Shown: positions 51,507 to 60,808 of the stretch, piece by piece
Layout: every line of letters begins with the position of its first letter
How positions within the stretch are numbered: the first letter of the stretch is position 1
DNA from: Streptomyces sp. NBC_01304
Lineage (GTDB): Bacteria > Actinomycetota > Actinomycetes > Streptomycetales > Streptomycetaceae
DNA: 64,000 nt
Direction: 5' to 3'
Assembly: GCF_035975855.1 (NCBI RefSeq)
Contig: NZ_CP109055.1
Location: 6,076,001-6,140,000 of the forward strand
The notes under the pieces: generated by a model
The model's input: the letters and a program-made list of their open reading frames with translations, nothing else
Databases searched by the model: none
What the model was told of the DNA's origin: nothing
Made by a program: the position numbers and the translations under genes

Positions 51507-52448
51507 CTATGCAGCGCGACGCGCCGCGTACTCACTGATATCGCGCATCGGAGGCCGCTCTTCCGTATCCACGGGATGCGTCTGTGGTACGAAGCCGTCC
51601 TCGCCCCGCTCGAACTGGGTGAGCGCGGGCCGTACGAGATGACCTCGGGAGAGCCGCAGCTGGGCGGTGCGGTAGATCGCCGCGGCCATCCGCCCCAGCG
51701 CCTGCCCGTCCTGGTGCCGGTGCTTCCTGACCCCCACGTCGACCTGCGCGAGAGCGTCCAGGCCCACGGTGTGCAGGGCGTCGACGAGCAGGCCCAGCTC
51801 GACGCCGTACCCGACGGGGAACGGCAGCCGCTCGAGGAGCTCCCGGCGGGCCGCGTACTCGCCGCCCAACGGCTGGACGAATCCGGCGAGTTGGGGCCAG
51901 TGGAGATTGAGCAGCGGGCGGGCCACCAGCTCGGTGACCCGGCCGCCCTGACCGGGGGCGTCCCCCAGCGGGCGGTCGTACATCGCCTTGACGAACTGCA
52001 CCTCGGGGTCGGTGAGCAGCGGGCCCACGATCCCCGAGACGAAGTCGGGCGAGAAGTCCTTCAGGTCCGCGTCGACGAAGCAGACGATGTCACCGCCGGT
52101 GACCATGAGCGAGCGCCACAGCACCTCGCCCTTGCCGGGCACGGCCGGTATCCGGGGCAGTACCGAGTCCCGCGCAACCACCCGCGCCCCGGCCTCGGCC
52201 GCGATCTTCGCGGTGCCGTCGGTGGAGCCCGAGTCGAGTACGACCAGTTCGTCGACCAGCGGAGCGGCGGGCGTCATCAGCTCGCTCCGGATCGTCCGGA
52301 CGATGTCGCCGACCGTCTCCTCCTCGTTCAGCGCGGGCAGCACGACGCTCACCGTCGTGCCGCGCTTGGCCGCGATGACCTGCGCAAGCGGGCGGTCAGC
52401 TGCCGACCAGGAGCGCTTCTCGAGCCAGCGCTCCACCTCTTCCAGCAC
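51507..52448 (-). CDS. gpgS: Glucosyl-3-phosphoglycerate synthase
   Basis: GT81/GT2-fold glycosyltransferase of 313 residues joining glucose to 3-phosphoglycerate, the first step to glucosylglycerate or methylglucose polysaccharides. Visible: VSVVLPALNEEETV (donor site), VVLDSGSTDGT, the DXD metal motif in CFVDADLKDFSP, VKAMYDRPL, and the late YGVELGLLVDA and KHRHQDGQALG. GTG 52448 is preceded by GGGAG. A phosphatase partner (GpgP) is not seen nearby. Trehalose genes next door support an osmolyte context. Confidence 0.9.
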   Translation of the reverse strand: MLEEVERWLEKRSWSAADRPLAQVIAAKRGTTVSVVLPALNEEETVGDIVRTIRSELMTPAAPLVDELVVLDSGSTDGTAKIAAEAGARVVARDSVLPRIPAVPGKGEVLWRSLMVTGGDIVCFVDADLKDFSPDFVSGIVGPLLTDPEVQFVKAMYDRPLGDAPGQGGRVTELVARPLLNLHWPQLAGFVQPLGGEYAARRELLERLPFPVGYGVELGLLVDALHTVGLDALAQVDVGVRKHRHQDGQALGRMAAAIYRTAQLRLSRGHLVRPALTQFERGEDGFVPQTHPVDTEERPPMRDISEYAARRAA

Positions 52449-52602
52449 GTCTGCCTACTCCCAGGGGTGTGGTCCGGTGTGGTCCGGTGTGATCCATCTC
52501 GCGGTTCGGACGACTATCTCAACGGTTGGGGCCTTCGGTTACAGTCTTGAACAACGCAGATGACCACCGCATGCCGGGGGTCCCTGCTGACAACCGAATA
52601 CC

Positions 52603-52713
52603 GCTCATCCAGAGGGGCAGAGGGAAACGGCCCGTTGAAGCCCCGGCAACCCTCCAGTCAGTACTCGCTGCGCGACGCGAGGCCCTGACTCGGGAAGGTG
52701 CCAAATCCGTCTC
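52603..52713 (+). ncRNA. SAM-I (S-box) riboswitch
   Basis: S-box leader with the conserved elements in order: TCATCCAGAGGGGCAGAGGGA (start at 52604, kink-turn region), CGGCCCGTTGAAGCCCCGGC at about 52628-52647, a variable hairpin GTCAG...CTGAC (P3/P4 side), then GGGAAGGTGCCAAATCC at about 52692-52708. It lies directly upstream of the threonine-synthase-family gene. SAM binding should lower expression. The hairpin at 52714-52730 and the spacing to the start suggest control of translation or short-range termination. The 5' boundary is approximate. Confidence 0.92.
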
Positions 52714-52730
52714 ATGGCGACGTTCGCCAT
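52714..52730 (+). promoter_or_regulatory. Hairpin between riboswitch and start codon
   Basis: ATGGCGA (52714-52720) pairs with TCGCCAT (52724-52730), right after the aptamer; it could be part of the expression platform. There is no U-tract, so it is unlikely to be a classical terminator. Confidence 0.5.
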
Positions 52731-52761
52731 GAGGAAGATGAGGAGAAAGGGCCTCGCCATC

Positions 52762-54072
52762 ATGGCTGTACAGACTGTTGAAGCCGCTACGACCTCCGTC
52801 GAAGGCGCTGCGAACACCGTCGATCTCGGACCTGCCTCCGGACTCTCCTGTCGCGAATGCGGCGAGCGCTTCGCGCTCGGTCCCATTTTCGCCTGTGAAC
52901 TGTGTTTCGGCCCGCTCGAGGTCGCGTACGACCTCCCCGTCGGTGACCCCGAGGCGCTGCGCAAGAAGATCGAGTCCGGCCCGGAGAACATCTGGCGCTA
53001 CGCGCCGCTCCTGCCCGTCCCCGCGGACGTCACCGACAAGCCGAACCTGAACCCGGGCTGGACCAAGCTGGTCAAGGCCGACAACCTCGGGCGCGAACTC
53101 GGCGTCGAGCCGGGCAAGTTGTTCGTCAAGGACGACTCCGGCAACCCGACGCACTCCTTCAAGGACCGCGTCGTCGCCCAGGCCCTCGAGGCCGCCCGCG
53201 CCTTCGGATTCACCACGCTCTCCTGCTCCTCCACGGGCAACCTCGCGGGTGCCGTCGGCGCCGCGGCCGCCCGCGCCGGATTCCGCTCCTGCGTCTTCAT
53301 CCCGCACGACCTGGAGCAGGGCAAGGTCGTCAGCGCCGCGGTGTACGGCGGCGAGCTCGTCGCCATCGACGGCAACTACGACGACGTGAACCGCTTCTGC
53401 TCCGAGCTCATCGGCGACCCGCTGGGCGAGGGCTGGGGCTTCGTCAACGTCAATCTGCGCCCGTACTACGGCGAGGGCTCCAAGACCCTCGCGTACGAGA
53501 TCTGCGAGCAGCTCGGCTGGCAGCTGCCCGACCAGCTGGTCATCCCGATCGCCTCGGGCTCCCAGCTCACGAAGATCGACAAGGGTCTGCAGGAGCTCAT
53601 CAAGCTGGGCCTCGTCGAGGACAAGCCGTACAAGATCTTCGGTGCCCAGGCCGAGGGCTGCTCGCCGGTGTCCGTCGCCTTCAAGGCCGGCCACGACGTC
53701 GTACGGCCGCAGAAGCCGAACACCATCGCCAAGTCCCTCGCGATCGGCAACCCGGCGGACGGTCCGTACGTCCTGGACATCGCGCGCCGCACGGGTGGTG
53801 CGATCGAGGACGTGAACGACGAGCAGGTCGTCGAGGCGGTCAAGCTGCTCGCCCGGACCGAGGGGATCTTCGCGGAGACCGCCGGTGGTGTGACGGTGGG
53901 CGTGACCAAGAAGCTGGTCGAGGCCGGGCTCATCGACCCGACCCTCACGACGGTCGTGCTGAACACGGGTGACGGGCTCAAGACCCTCGACGCCGTTGCC
54001 GAGACCTCGCAGGCCACTGCCGTGATCAAGCCTTCGCTGGACGCGTTCCGTGCGGCTGGTCTCGACAGCTGA
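52762..54072 (+). CDS. thrC: Threonine-synthase-family PLP enzyme, riboswitch-controlled; possible homocysteine synthase
   Basis: Fold-type II PLP enzyme of 436 residues annotated by family as threonine synthase (O-phosphohomoserine to threonine). A zinc-ribbon-like start has C30/C33 and C45/C48; the PLP Lys is K134 in NPTHSFKDRV; the phosphate loop is SSTGNLAGAVGA. The product may not be threonine: the gene is under a SAM riboswitch, which normally controls methionine genes, and its partner is a sulfur carrier. O-phosphohomoserine could then be the acceptor for carrier sulfide, giving homocysteine. ATG 52762 is preferred to in-frame ATG 52714, which lies in the riboswitch hairpin. The symbol names the family only. 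Confidence 0.85.
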   Translation: MAVQTVEAATTSVEGAANTVDLGPASGLSCRECGERFALGPIFACELCFGPLEVAYDLPVGDPEALRKKIESGPENIWRYAPLLPVPADVTDKPNLNPGWTKLVKADNLGRELGVEPGKLFVKDDSGNPTHSFKDRVVAQALEAARAFGFTTLSCSSTGNLAGAVGAAAARAGFRSCVFIPHDLEQGKVVSAAVYGGELVAIDGNYDDVNRFCSELIGDPLGEGWGFVNVNLRPYYGEGSKTLAYEICEQLGWQLPDQLVIPIASGSQLTKIDKGLQELIKLGLVEDKPYKIFGAQAEGCSPVSVAFKAGHDVVRPQKPNTIAKSLAIGNPADGPYVLDIARRTGGAIEDVNDEQVVEAVKLLARTEGIFAETAGGVTVGVTKKLVEAGLIDPTLTTVVLNTGDGLKTLDAVAETSQATAVIKPSLDAFRAAGLDS

Positions 54073-54148
54073 TTTTTCCCCCACCCCGCCCCTTCCCGTA
54101 AGGCTGCCGCCGGCTTCAAAAGATGTCCTCAAACGCCGGACGGGCTGG
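54073..54148 (+). repeat. Dispersed repeat inside the thrC-like/sulfur-carrier operon
   Basis: TTTTTCCCCCACCCCGCCCC begins one base after the stop; GTAAGGCTGCCGCCGGC subtype; core box 54126-54148 ending in GGGCTGG. The copy separates the two genes of the riboswitch operon by about 95 bp. Confidence 0.92.
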
Positions 54149-54167
54149 ATCTAGACAGGTGAACACC

Positions 54168-54446
54168 ATGAGCGTGAACGTCCGCATCCCCACCATCCTG
54201 CGCACCTACACCGGCGGCCGGGCCGAGGTCGCGGCCGAGGGGGCCACCCTCGCCGATGTCATCGCCGACCTGGAGAAGAACCACTCCGGGATCGCCGCCC
54301 GCGTCCTGGACGACCAGGGCAAGCTGCGTCGCTTCGTGAACGTGTACGTGAACGACGACGACGTCCGCTTCGAGCAGGGCCTCGCCACCGCGACCCCGGA
54401 CGGTGCGGGCGTCTCGATCATCCCCGCGGTCGCCGGCGGTTGCTGA
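54168..54446 (+). CDS. MoaD/ThiS-family sulfur-carrier protein ending Gly-Gly-Cys
   Basis: Ubiquitin-fold carrier of 92 residues: VRIPTILRTYTGGRAEV start, TLADVIADLEKNHSGI helix, FVNVYVNDDDVRFEQGLAT, then IIPAVAGGC. Carriers work through a C-terminal Gly-Gly thiocarboxylate; the extra Cys means it must first be trimmed, as for QbsE/PdtH-type carriers processed by a JAMM protease. ATG 54168 has AGGTG 7 bases upstream; GTG 54159 is possible. Position after the thrC-like gene and the shared SAM riboswitch suggest sulfide delivery for methionine synthesis, not molybdopterin. Confidence 0.87.
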   Translation: MSVNVRIPTILRTYTGGRAEVAAEGATLADVIADLEKNHSGIAARVLDDQGKLRRFVNVYVNDDDVRFEQGLATATPDGAGVSIIPAVAGGC

Positions 54447-54462
54447 TCACCCTCAGTTATCC

Positions 54463-54499
54463 GAATTGCCCTCTCCACGAGAAGTGGAGGGGGCAATTC
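54463..54499 (+). terminator. Terminator of the sulfur-carrier operon
   Basis: GAATTGCCCTCTCCAC (54463-54478) pairs with GTGGAGGGGGCAATTC (54484-54499) with one mismatch-like offset. Confidence 0.88.
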
Positions 54500-54872
54500 T
54501 GCATGGTTGAGCGCGGTACAGTTGGGAATACAGGTTCGCCATTGGCGCAGAGCGTGCATGGAGAGTGCCGGGAGCATATGAGAACTCTCCGCGTGCACGG
54601 TGAGAAGTAGCCAAAGTGCTCACGCTATTTGCGCTATTCATTCCCTTTGTCAGGCCCGAGTTGCCCTGAGTCGGGCCAAATTCTCCACATATTACCGATC
54701 AGGCGTGCCCAGAATTCTCGTCCGATTGACCTGTTGCAGACGGCAGTTGGACAGATACATTCAGCGGCGGTCGACGCGTTCCGGCGCACACCCCCACCTG
54801 TCGGGGGGTGAGGTCTGACCCGGATCCGCGAAGTGCGGATCTGTGCAAGGGCCAGTAATAGGGGAGTTAGGC
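54500..54872 (+). promoter_or_regulatory. A+T-richer leader region of cspA
   Basis: 373 bp without a gene, lower in G+C than its surroundings. Near the gene are two hairpins: CACCCCC/GGGGGTG (54789-54795, 54804-54810) and GATCCGC/GCGGATC (54823-54829, 54835-54841). Long structured leaders are typical of cold-shock genes. No promoter hexamers are assigned. Confidence 0.55.
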
Positions 54873-55076
54873 ATGGCTCAGGGCACCGTCAAGTGGTTCA
54901 ACGCGGAGAAGGGGTACGGCTTCATCGCGGTCGACGGTGGTGCGGATGTATTCGTCCACTACAGCGCGATCCAGATGGACGGATACCGCACCCTTGAAGA
55001 GGGTCAGCGAGTTGAATTCGAGATCTCGCAGGGCCAGAAGGGGCCGCAGGCGGACATGGTCCGCGTAGCAGCCTAG
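54873..55076 (+). CDS. cspA: Cold-shock protein
   Basis: Single cold-shock domain of 67 residues, full length. The RNA-binding motifs [12 protein letters not shown] (RNP1) and DVFVHYSAI (RNP2) are intact. RNA chaperone acting in the cytoplasm. ATG 54873 follows AGGGGAG. It is very similar to the well-known Streptomyces 7-kDa cold-shock proteins found next to groEL2. Confidence 0.96.
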   Translation: MAQGTVKWFNAEKGYGFIAVDGGADVFVHYSAIQMDGYRTLEEGQRVEFEISQGQKGPQADMVRVAA

Positions 55077-55107
55077 ATCGCGCCGGCGCGCTTCTGCAAC
55101 GACGTGA

Positions 55108-55144
55108 CGGAGGGTCCGCATCCCATAGGGGTGCGGACCCTCCG
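55108..55144 (+). terminator. Terminator after cspA
   Basis: CGGAGGGTCCGCATCCC (55108-55124) pairs with GGGGTGCGGACCCTCCG (55128-55144), a stem of about 17 bp. Confidence 0.88.
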
Positions 55145-55201
55145 CTGTGTCCGGGGTCTGTTGTGTCCGGACCCCTCTGAGCTGGGGATCTTCGAGACTC
55201 G

Positions 55202-55228
55202 CTTGCACTCGGCATAGGCGAGTGCTAA
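55202..55228. promoter_or_regulatory. CIRCE element 1 (HrcA operator)
   Basis: CTTGCACTC-N9-GAGTGCTAA, close to the consensus TTAGCACTC-N9-GAGTGCTAA. Confidence 0.85.
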
Positions 55229-55237
55229 TCATTGGCG

Positions 55238-57032
<1,795 letters not shown>

Positions 57033-57073
57033 TCCTCGCGGATCGGGCGTTCATAGCTAGCTCGCTGGCTGTA

Positions 57074-57126
57074 CGCGAGGGCGGTGCCTTCCCTTTCGGG
57101 GGAGGGTGCCGCCCTCGCGGTTTTTT
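57074..57126 (+). terminator. Rho-independent terminator of groEL
   Basis: CGCGAGGGCGGTGCCTTCCC (57074-57093) pairs with GGGAGGGTGCCGCCCTCGCG (about 57100-57119) and is followed by TTTTTT. Confidence 0.92.
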
Positions 57127-57286
57127 GCCCCTCCCCGCCCCTTCCCTAAATCCTGCGGAGCTGGGGTGGGTGCGGGTCAATGATCGGGGGCTGTGCCCCC
57201 GGACCCCCATCGCGCTTCGCGCTCGTCCTCAAACGCCGGACGGGCTGGTTTGGGCGGCCTCAAACGCCGGACGGGCTGGTTTGGGT
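57121..57286 (+). repeat. Dispersed repeat, forward copy with duplicated right end
   Basis: TTTTTTGCCCCTCCCCGCCC starts at 57121. The middle carries GGGGGCTGTGCCCCC and GCGCTTCGCGC hairpins. The core box occurs twice, ending at 57248 and 57279 (31-bp tandem, TGGTTTGGG). The right end touches the kinase stop codon. Confidence 0.9.
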
Positions 57287-57289
57287 AGC

Positions 57290-58906
57290 TCAGTCCGGGA
57301 TGGCCGCCAGGGCCGCGCGGGCAATCTCCGCGGCATCCGCCTTGCAGGTCGACTCCGGGTGCTCGTCGCCGCCCAGTCTCACCCAGACGATCATGTTGCC
57401 GTCACGCACGCGCAGTTCGCAGTGCTCGTCGGGGGCGGGGTTGCTCCCTTCCCAGTACGCCTCGTCGCCGATGCCGAGTCCGCTGTCGCGGGTGCCGTCG
57501 GCCGCGTCCTCTGCGAACTCCTCGCGCTGCAGGCCGGTCGCGTTCTTGTCGTCTCCGACGGTGCGCTCCAGGGTCCACCTGACGTGGGCGAGCGTATAGG
57601 CGTTCTCCAGGACATAGCCGTTCCCGAGATCCTGCGTGCCCATCCAGGTGCAGCCCGTCGACGCCGCCTTGGTGCTGTCTCCGGACGAGTCTTGGTTCTT
57701 ATCCCGCTCGGGCAGCCCCAGTTGACCGGCCGCCTCCGCGCAGGTCGGGATCTTCGTGTACTTGTCGGGCGGCCCGGACGAGGCGTCCGTGTCGTCGCCG
57801 CGATTCGTCAGTACGTACGCGCCGACGCCGATGCCCGCGACGGCGAGCACGCCCGCGAGCACGAGGGCCGTGATCTTCATTTTGCGTCCGCGTGGGGGCG
57901 TACCCGCGAAAGGCAGCGGTGGCCCGAAGCCTGGGCCAGGAGCAGGAGCAGGAGCAGGAGCAGGGGGAGAGACCCAGGTGGGGGAGTACGGGTCCGGGGC
58001 GGGGGCGCGGTCCGTGGCGTCGAGCAGCCGGTCGATCTCGGTCTGCTGGGTGGCGATCAGGCCGTGTACCGAGGGCGGCCAGGGCCGTTCGGCGGGTGTG
58101 ATCGGGCCGAGGAGCGCGAGGAGTTGCTGCGGGGTCGGCCGGTCGGCGGGGGCCTTGGCCAGGCACGGTCCGATGAGGGCGGCAAGCCCCGGCGGCAGCG
58201 TCGTCAGGTCGGGCTCGGCGTGGACGACGTTGTAGAGGGTCCCCGCCATCGAGGTGCCCGAGAACGGGCTGTCGCCGGTGGCCGCCATCGCGAGGACCGC
58301 GCCGAGCGCGAACACATCGCTCGCCGGGGTGAGTTCCTGGCCCTCCGCCTGCTCCGGCGACATGAAGGAGGGTGAGCCGACCATCCAGCCGGTGTGGGTG
58401 AGGGCGGTGGCCTCCGCGCCCTCGGCGACCCGGGCGATGCCGAAGTCGATGACGCGTACGCCGTCCGCGGCGAGCAGCACGTTCTCCGGCTTGAGGTCGC
58501 GGTGGACGATGCCGGCGCGGTGGATCTCGACCAGTGCCGTGGCCAGACCCGCGGCGAGCCGGCGCACCGCCGCCTCGGGCAGCACCCCGGCGTCCTCCAC
58601 CGCCGAGCCCAGTGACGGGCCGCCCACGAACGCCGAGGCCAGCCAAGGCAGTTGGGCCTCGGTGTCGGCATCCAGGACCGCCGCCGTGTAGGCGCCGGAC
58701 ACCTGGCGCGATGCGGCGACCTCGCGGCGGAAGCGGGCGCGGAACCCGTCGTCGGCGGCGAACCGGGCGTGCACCTGCTTGACCGCGACGAGGCGGCCGT
58801 CCGGTGCGGCGCCGAGCAGCACCCGGCCCATGCCGCCCTGGCCGAGCTCGGCGAGCAGCCGGTACGGTCCGGCCGTGGCCGGGTCGGCCGGGCCCAGTGG
58901 CTTCAT
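57290..58906 (-). CDS. Receptor-like Ser/Thr protein kinase (second of pair)
   Basis: Membrane kinase of 538 residues. The kinase domain at about 14-265 has LLAELGQGGMGRVLLG (Gly loop), VAVKQVH (ATP Lys), HRDLKPENVLL and DFGIARV. A Pro/Ala linker, one membrane helix (ITALVLAGVLAVAGIGVGAYVL) and an extracytoplasmic domain of about 170 residues with paired Cys (PTCAEAA, TGCTWMG, EHCELRV, STCKADA) follow. This is a typical PknB-like layout without PASTA repeats. ATG 58906 overlaps the preceding stop (TGATG). Confidence 0.92.
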   Translation of the reverse strand: MKPLGPADPATAGPYRLLAELGQGGMGRVLLGAAPDGRLVAVKQVHARFAADDGFRARFRREVAASRQVSGAYTAAVLDADTEAQLPWLASAFVGGPSLGSAVEDAGVLPEAAVRRLAAGLATALVEIHRAGIVHRDLKPENVLLAADGVRVIDFGIARVAEGAEATALTHTGWMVGSPSFMSPEQAEGQELTPASDVFALGAVLAMAATGDSPFSGTSMAGTLYNVVHAEPDLTTLPPGLAALIGPCLAKAPADRPTPQQLLALLGPITPAERPWPPSVHGLIATQQTEIDRLLDATDRAPAPDPYSPTWVSPPAPAPAPAPGPGFGPPLPFAGTPPRGRKMKITALVLAGVLAVAGIGVGAYVLTNRGDDTDASSGPPDKYTKIPTCAEAAGQLGLPERDKNQDSSGDSTKAASTGCTWMGTQDLGNGYVLENAYTLAHVRWTLERTVGDDKNATGLQREEFAEDAADGTRDSGLGIGDEAYWEGSNPAPDEHCELRVRDGNMIVWVRLGGDEHPESTCKADAAEIARAALAAIPD

Positions 58907-60711
58907 CACGCCGCCGCCTTGAAGGTGCCCTTGGCGACGTCTACGGCGAGGGCCTCGCACTTGTCGCCGTTGGGGTAGGCGGAGCCCTCCACGGCGAGGA
59001 ACACGTTGAAGTTGACGTCCCGTACGTACAGCACACAGTTGCTGGGATTCGGGTCGCCGTGCCAGAACGCCTCCTGGCCGGCCCCGACGTCCTCGCGGTG
59101 GGTGGTGCCGGTGATGTAGAGGCCCTCGTGGTGCTTCTTCGACCGCTCCGCGCCGGTCTTGCCCTTCGCCGTCCGGAACCGGTCCCACGTGAGGTCGATC
59201 TTGTCGCCGGAGCGGCTCTGCCAGATGCAGCGGCCCTCCTGGTAAGGGGCCTTGTCGTCGTAGTCCTCCTGGTCCGAGACTTCGGTGCCGGGTTGGTTGG
59301 GCAAGAGCGCGAACTCGGCCGGCACCTTCACCTCACCCGCGATCTCCTTGCAAGACGCGGGGCGGTCGGTGAACTTGTCGGCGACTTCGGAAAGCGGCTT
59401 GTTGCCCGGCGTCGGGACGACCTCCGTGTGGAACGGGTTCAACTCCGGCGGCAGGAACGTCGCGAGCAGCGCGATGACGGTGGCCAGCGCGGCGACGGAT
59501 CCTCCGGCGATCCATGCGAGGCGCTTGCGCCGTGAGCCGGGGGCGGGCGGGGGCGCGGGTGGCGACGGATACCCCTGATGCCCTTGATACCCCTGATACG
59601 CCGGGTGCGGGGGAGCGGCGGGCAGGTGCGAGGCCTGGGCGGCCGCCGTCATGGTGGGGGCGTGGTGGGGGGAAGCGGGGCCGAAGGGGGTGGCGCTGGG
59701 CGCTGTGGGGCTGAACGGGGCGGCATCGGCGGGCGAGGCAACGGTGGCTGGGGCATGAGGAGATGCGGCATGAGGAGGTGCGGCATGAGGGGGCGCGGCG
59801 CCGGTGAACGTCGTGCTGCCGCCCGCCCCGGTGACGTACCGATCGATCTCGGTCCGCTGTGCGAGCGCGAGTTGGTGCACCGCCTCCGGCCACGGCCGCG
59901 CCGCGGGCCGCACCGGCCCGATCATCGAGAGCAGGTCCTGCGGGGACGGACGCTGCGCCGGATCCTTGGCCAGGCACGGCTCGATCAGCGTCAGCATGCC
60001 GGGCGGCACCGCGCTCAGGTCGGGCTCGGAGTGTGCGACGTTGTAGAGGATGCCCGGCACCGAGGTGCCCGCGAACGGCGGCCTTCCGGTGCAGGCCATG
60101 ACGAGGGTCGAGCCCAGCGAGAACACATCGGCGGCAGCGGTCAGTTGGCGTCCGTCCACCTGCTCCGGGGCCATGAACGGGGGCGAGCCCACCATGACGC
60201 CGGTGTGCGTGAGCTTCGTCTGCCCCTCCGCCGCCCGCGCGATGCCGAAGTCGATGACGCGTACGCCGTCCTCGGCGAGCAGCACGTTGGACGGCTTGAG
60301 GTCCCGGTGGACGAGTCCGGCCCGGTGCACGTCGACCAGCGCCTGCGCGAGCCCGGCCGCGAGCAGCCGGCTCGACTCCAGCGGCAGCGCGCCCACGGCG
60401 TCCAGGGCCTGGCTCAGCGAGGGCCCCGCCACGAACTGCGCGGCGAACCACGGCGTCGCCGCGTCCGGGTCGGCGTCGACCACGGGTGCGGTGTAGGCGC
60501 CGGACACCTGCCGGGAGGCCATTACCTCGCGCCGGAACCGGGTCCGGAAGCCGTCGTCCCCGGCCAGTTCGGCGTGCACCTGCTTGACCGCGACGAGGCG
60601 GCCGTCGGGGGCGATGCCCAGGAGCACCCGGCCCATACCGCCCTGTCCGAGCTCGGCCACCACCCGGAATGGTCCGATCTGCGCCGGGCCTGACACTCCG
60701 GAAACCCCCAT
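58906..60711 (-). CDS. Receptor-like Ser/Thr protein kinase (first of pair)
   Basis: Kinase of 601 residues, a tandem paralogue of the next gene. VVAELGQGGMGRVLLG, VAVKQVHAEL, HRDLKPSNVLL and DFGIARAA lie in the first 270 residues. A long Pro/Ala/His-rich linker (~270-395) leads to the membrane helix (IAGGSVAALATVIALLATFL) and an extracytoplasmic domain of ~180 residues with Cys pairs (PASCKEIA, GRCIWQS, SNCVLYV). Extracellular ligands are unknown. Both kinase domains are closely alike while the sensor domains differ more, suggesting duplication with divergence of input. Confidence 0.92.
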   Translation of the reverse strand: MGVSGVSGPAQIGPFRVVAELGQGGMGRVLLGIAPDGRLVAVKQVHAELAGDDGFRTRFRREVMASRQVSGAYTAPVVDADPDAATPWFAAQFVAGPSLSQALDAVGALPLESSRLLAAGLAQALVDVHRAGLVHRDLKPSNVLLAEDGVRVIDFGIARAAEGQTKLTHTGVMVGSPPFMAPEQVDGRQLTAAADVFSLGSTLVMACTGRPPFAGTSVPGILYNVAHSEPDLSAVPPGMLTLIEPCLAKDPAQRPSPQDLLSMIGPVRPAARPWPEAVHQLALAQRTEIDRYVTGAGGSTTFTGAAPPHAAPPHAASPHAPATVASPADAAPFSPTAPSATPFGPASPHHAPTMTAAAQASHLPAAPPHPAYQGYQGHQGYPSPPAPPPAPGSRRKRLAWIAGGSVAALATVIALLATFLPPELNPFHTEVVPTPGNKPLSEVADKFTDRPASCKEIAGEVKVPAEFALLPNQPGTEVSDQEDYDDKAPYQEGRCIWQSRSGDKIDLTWDRFRTAKGKTGAERSKKHHEGLYITGTTHREDVGAGQEAFWHGDPNPSNCVLYVRDVNFNVFLAVEGSAYPNGDKCEALAVDVAKGTFKAAA

Positions 60712-60808
60712 GCCGCCCCGTCCTCCCCGTCGACCCTCGAAGCGAGGTGATCATACGGGTAACGCAAGGGAGGGGAGCGGCAGTTGAGGAGAGCTTGAGG
60801 GTGTCTGC

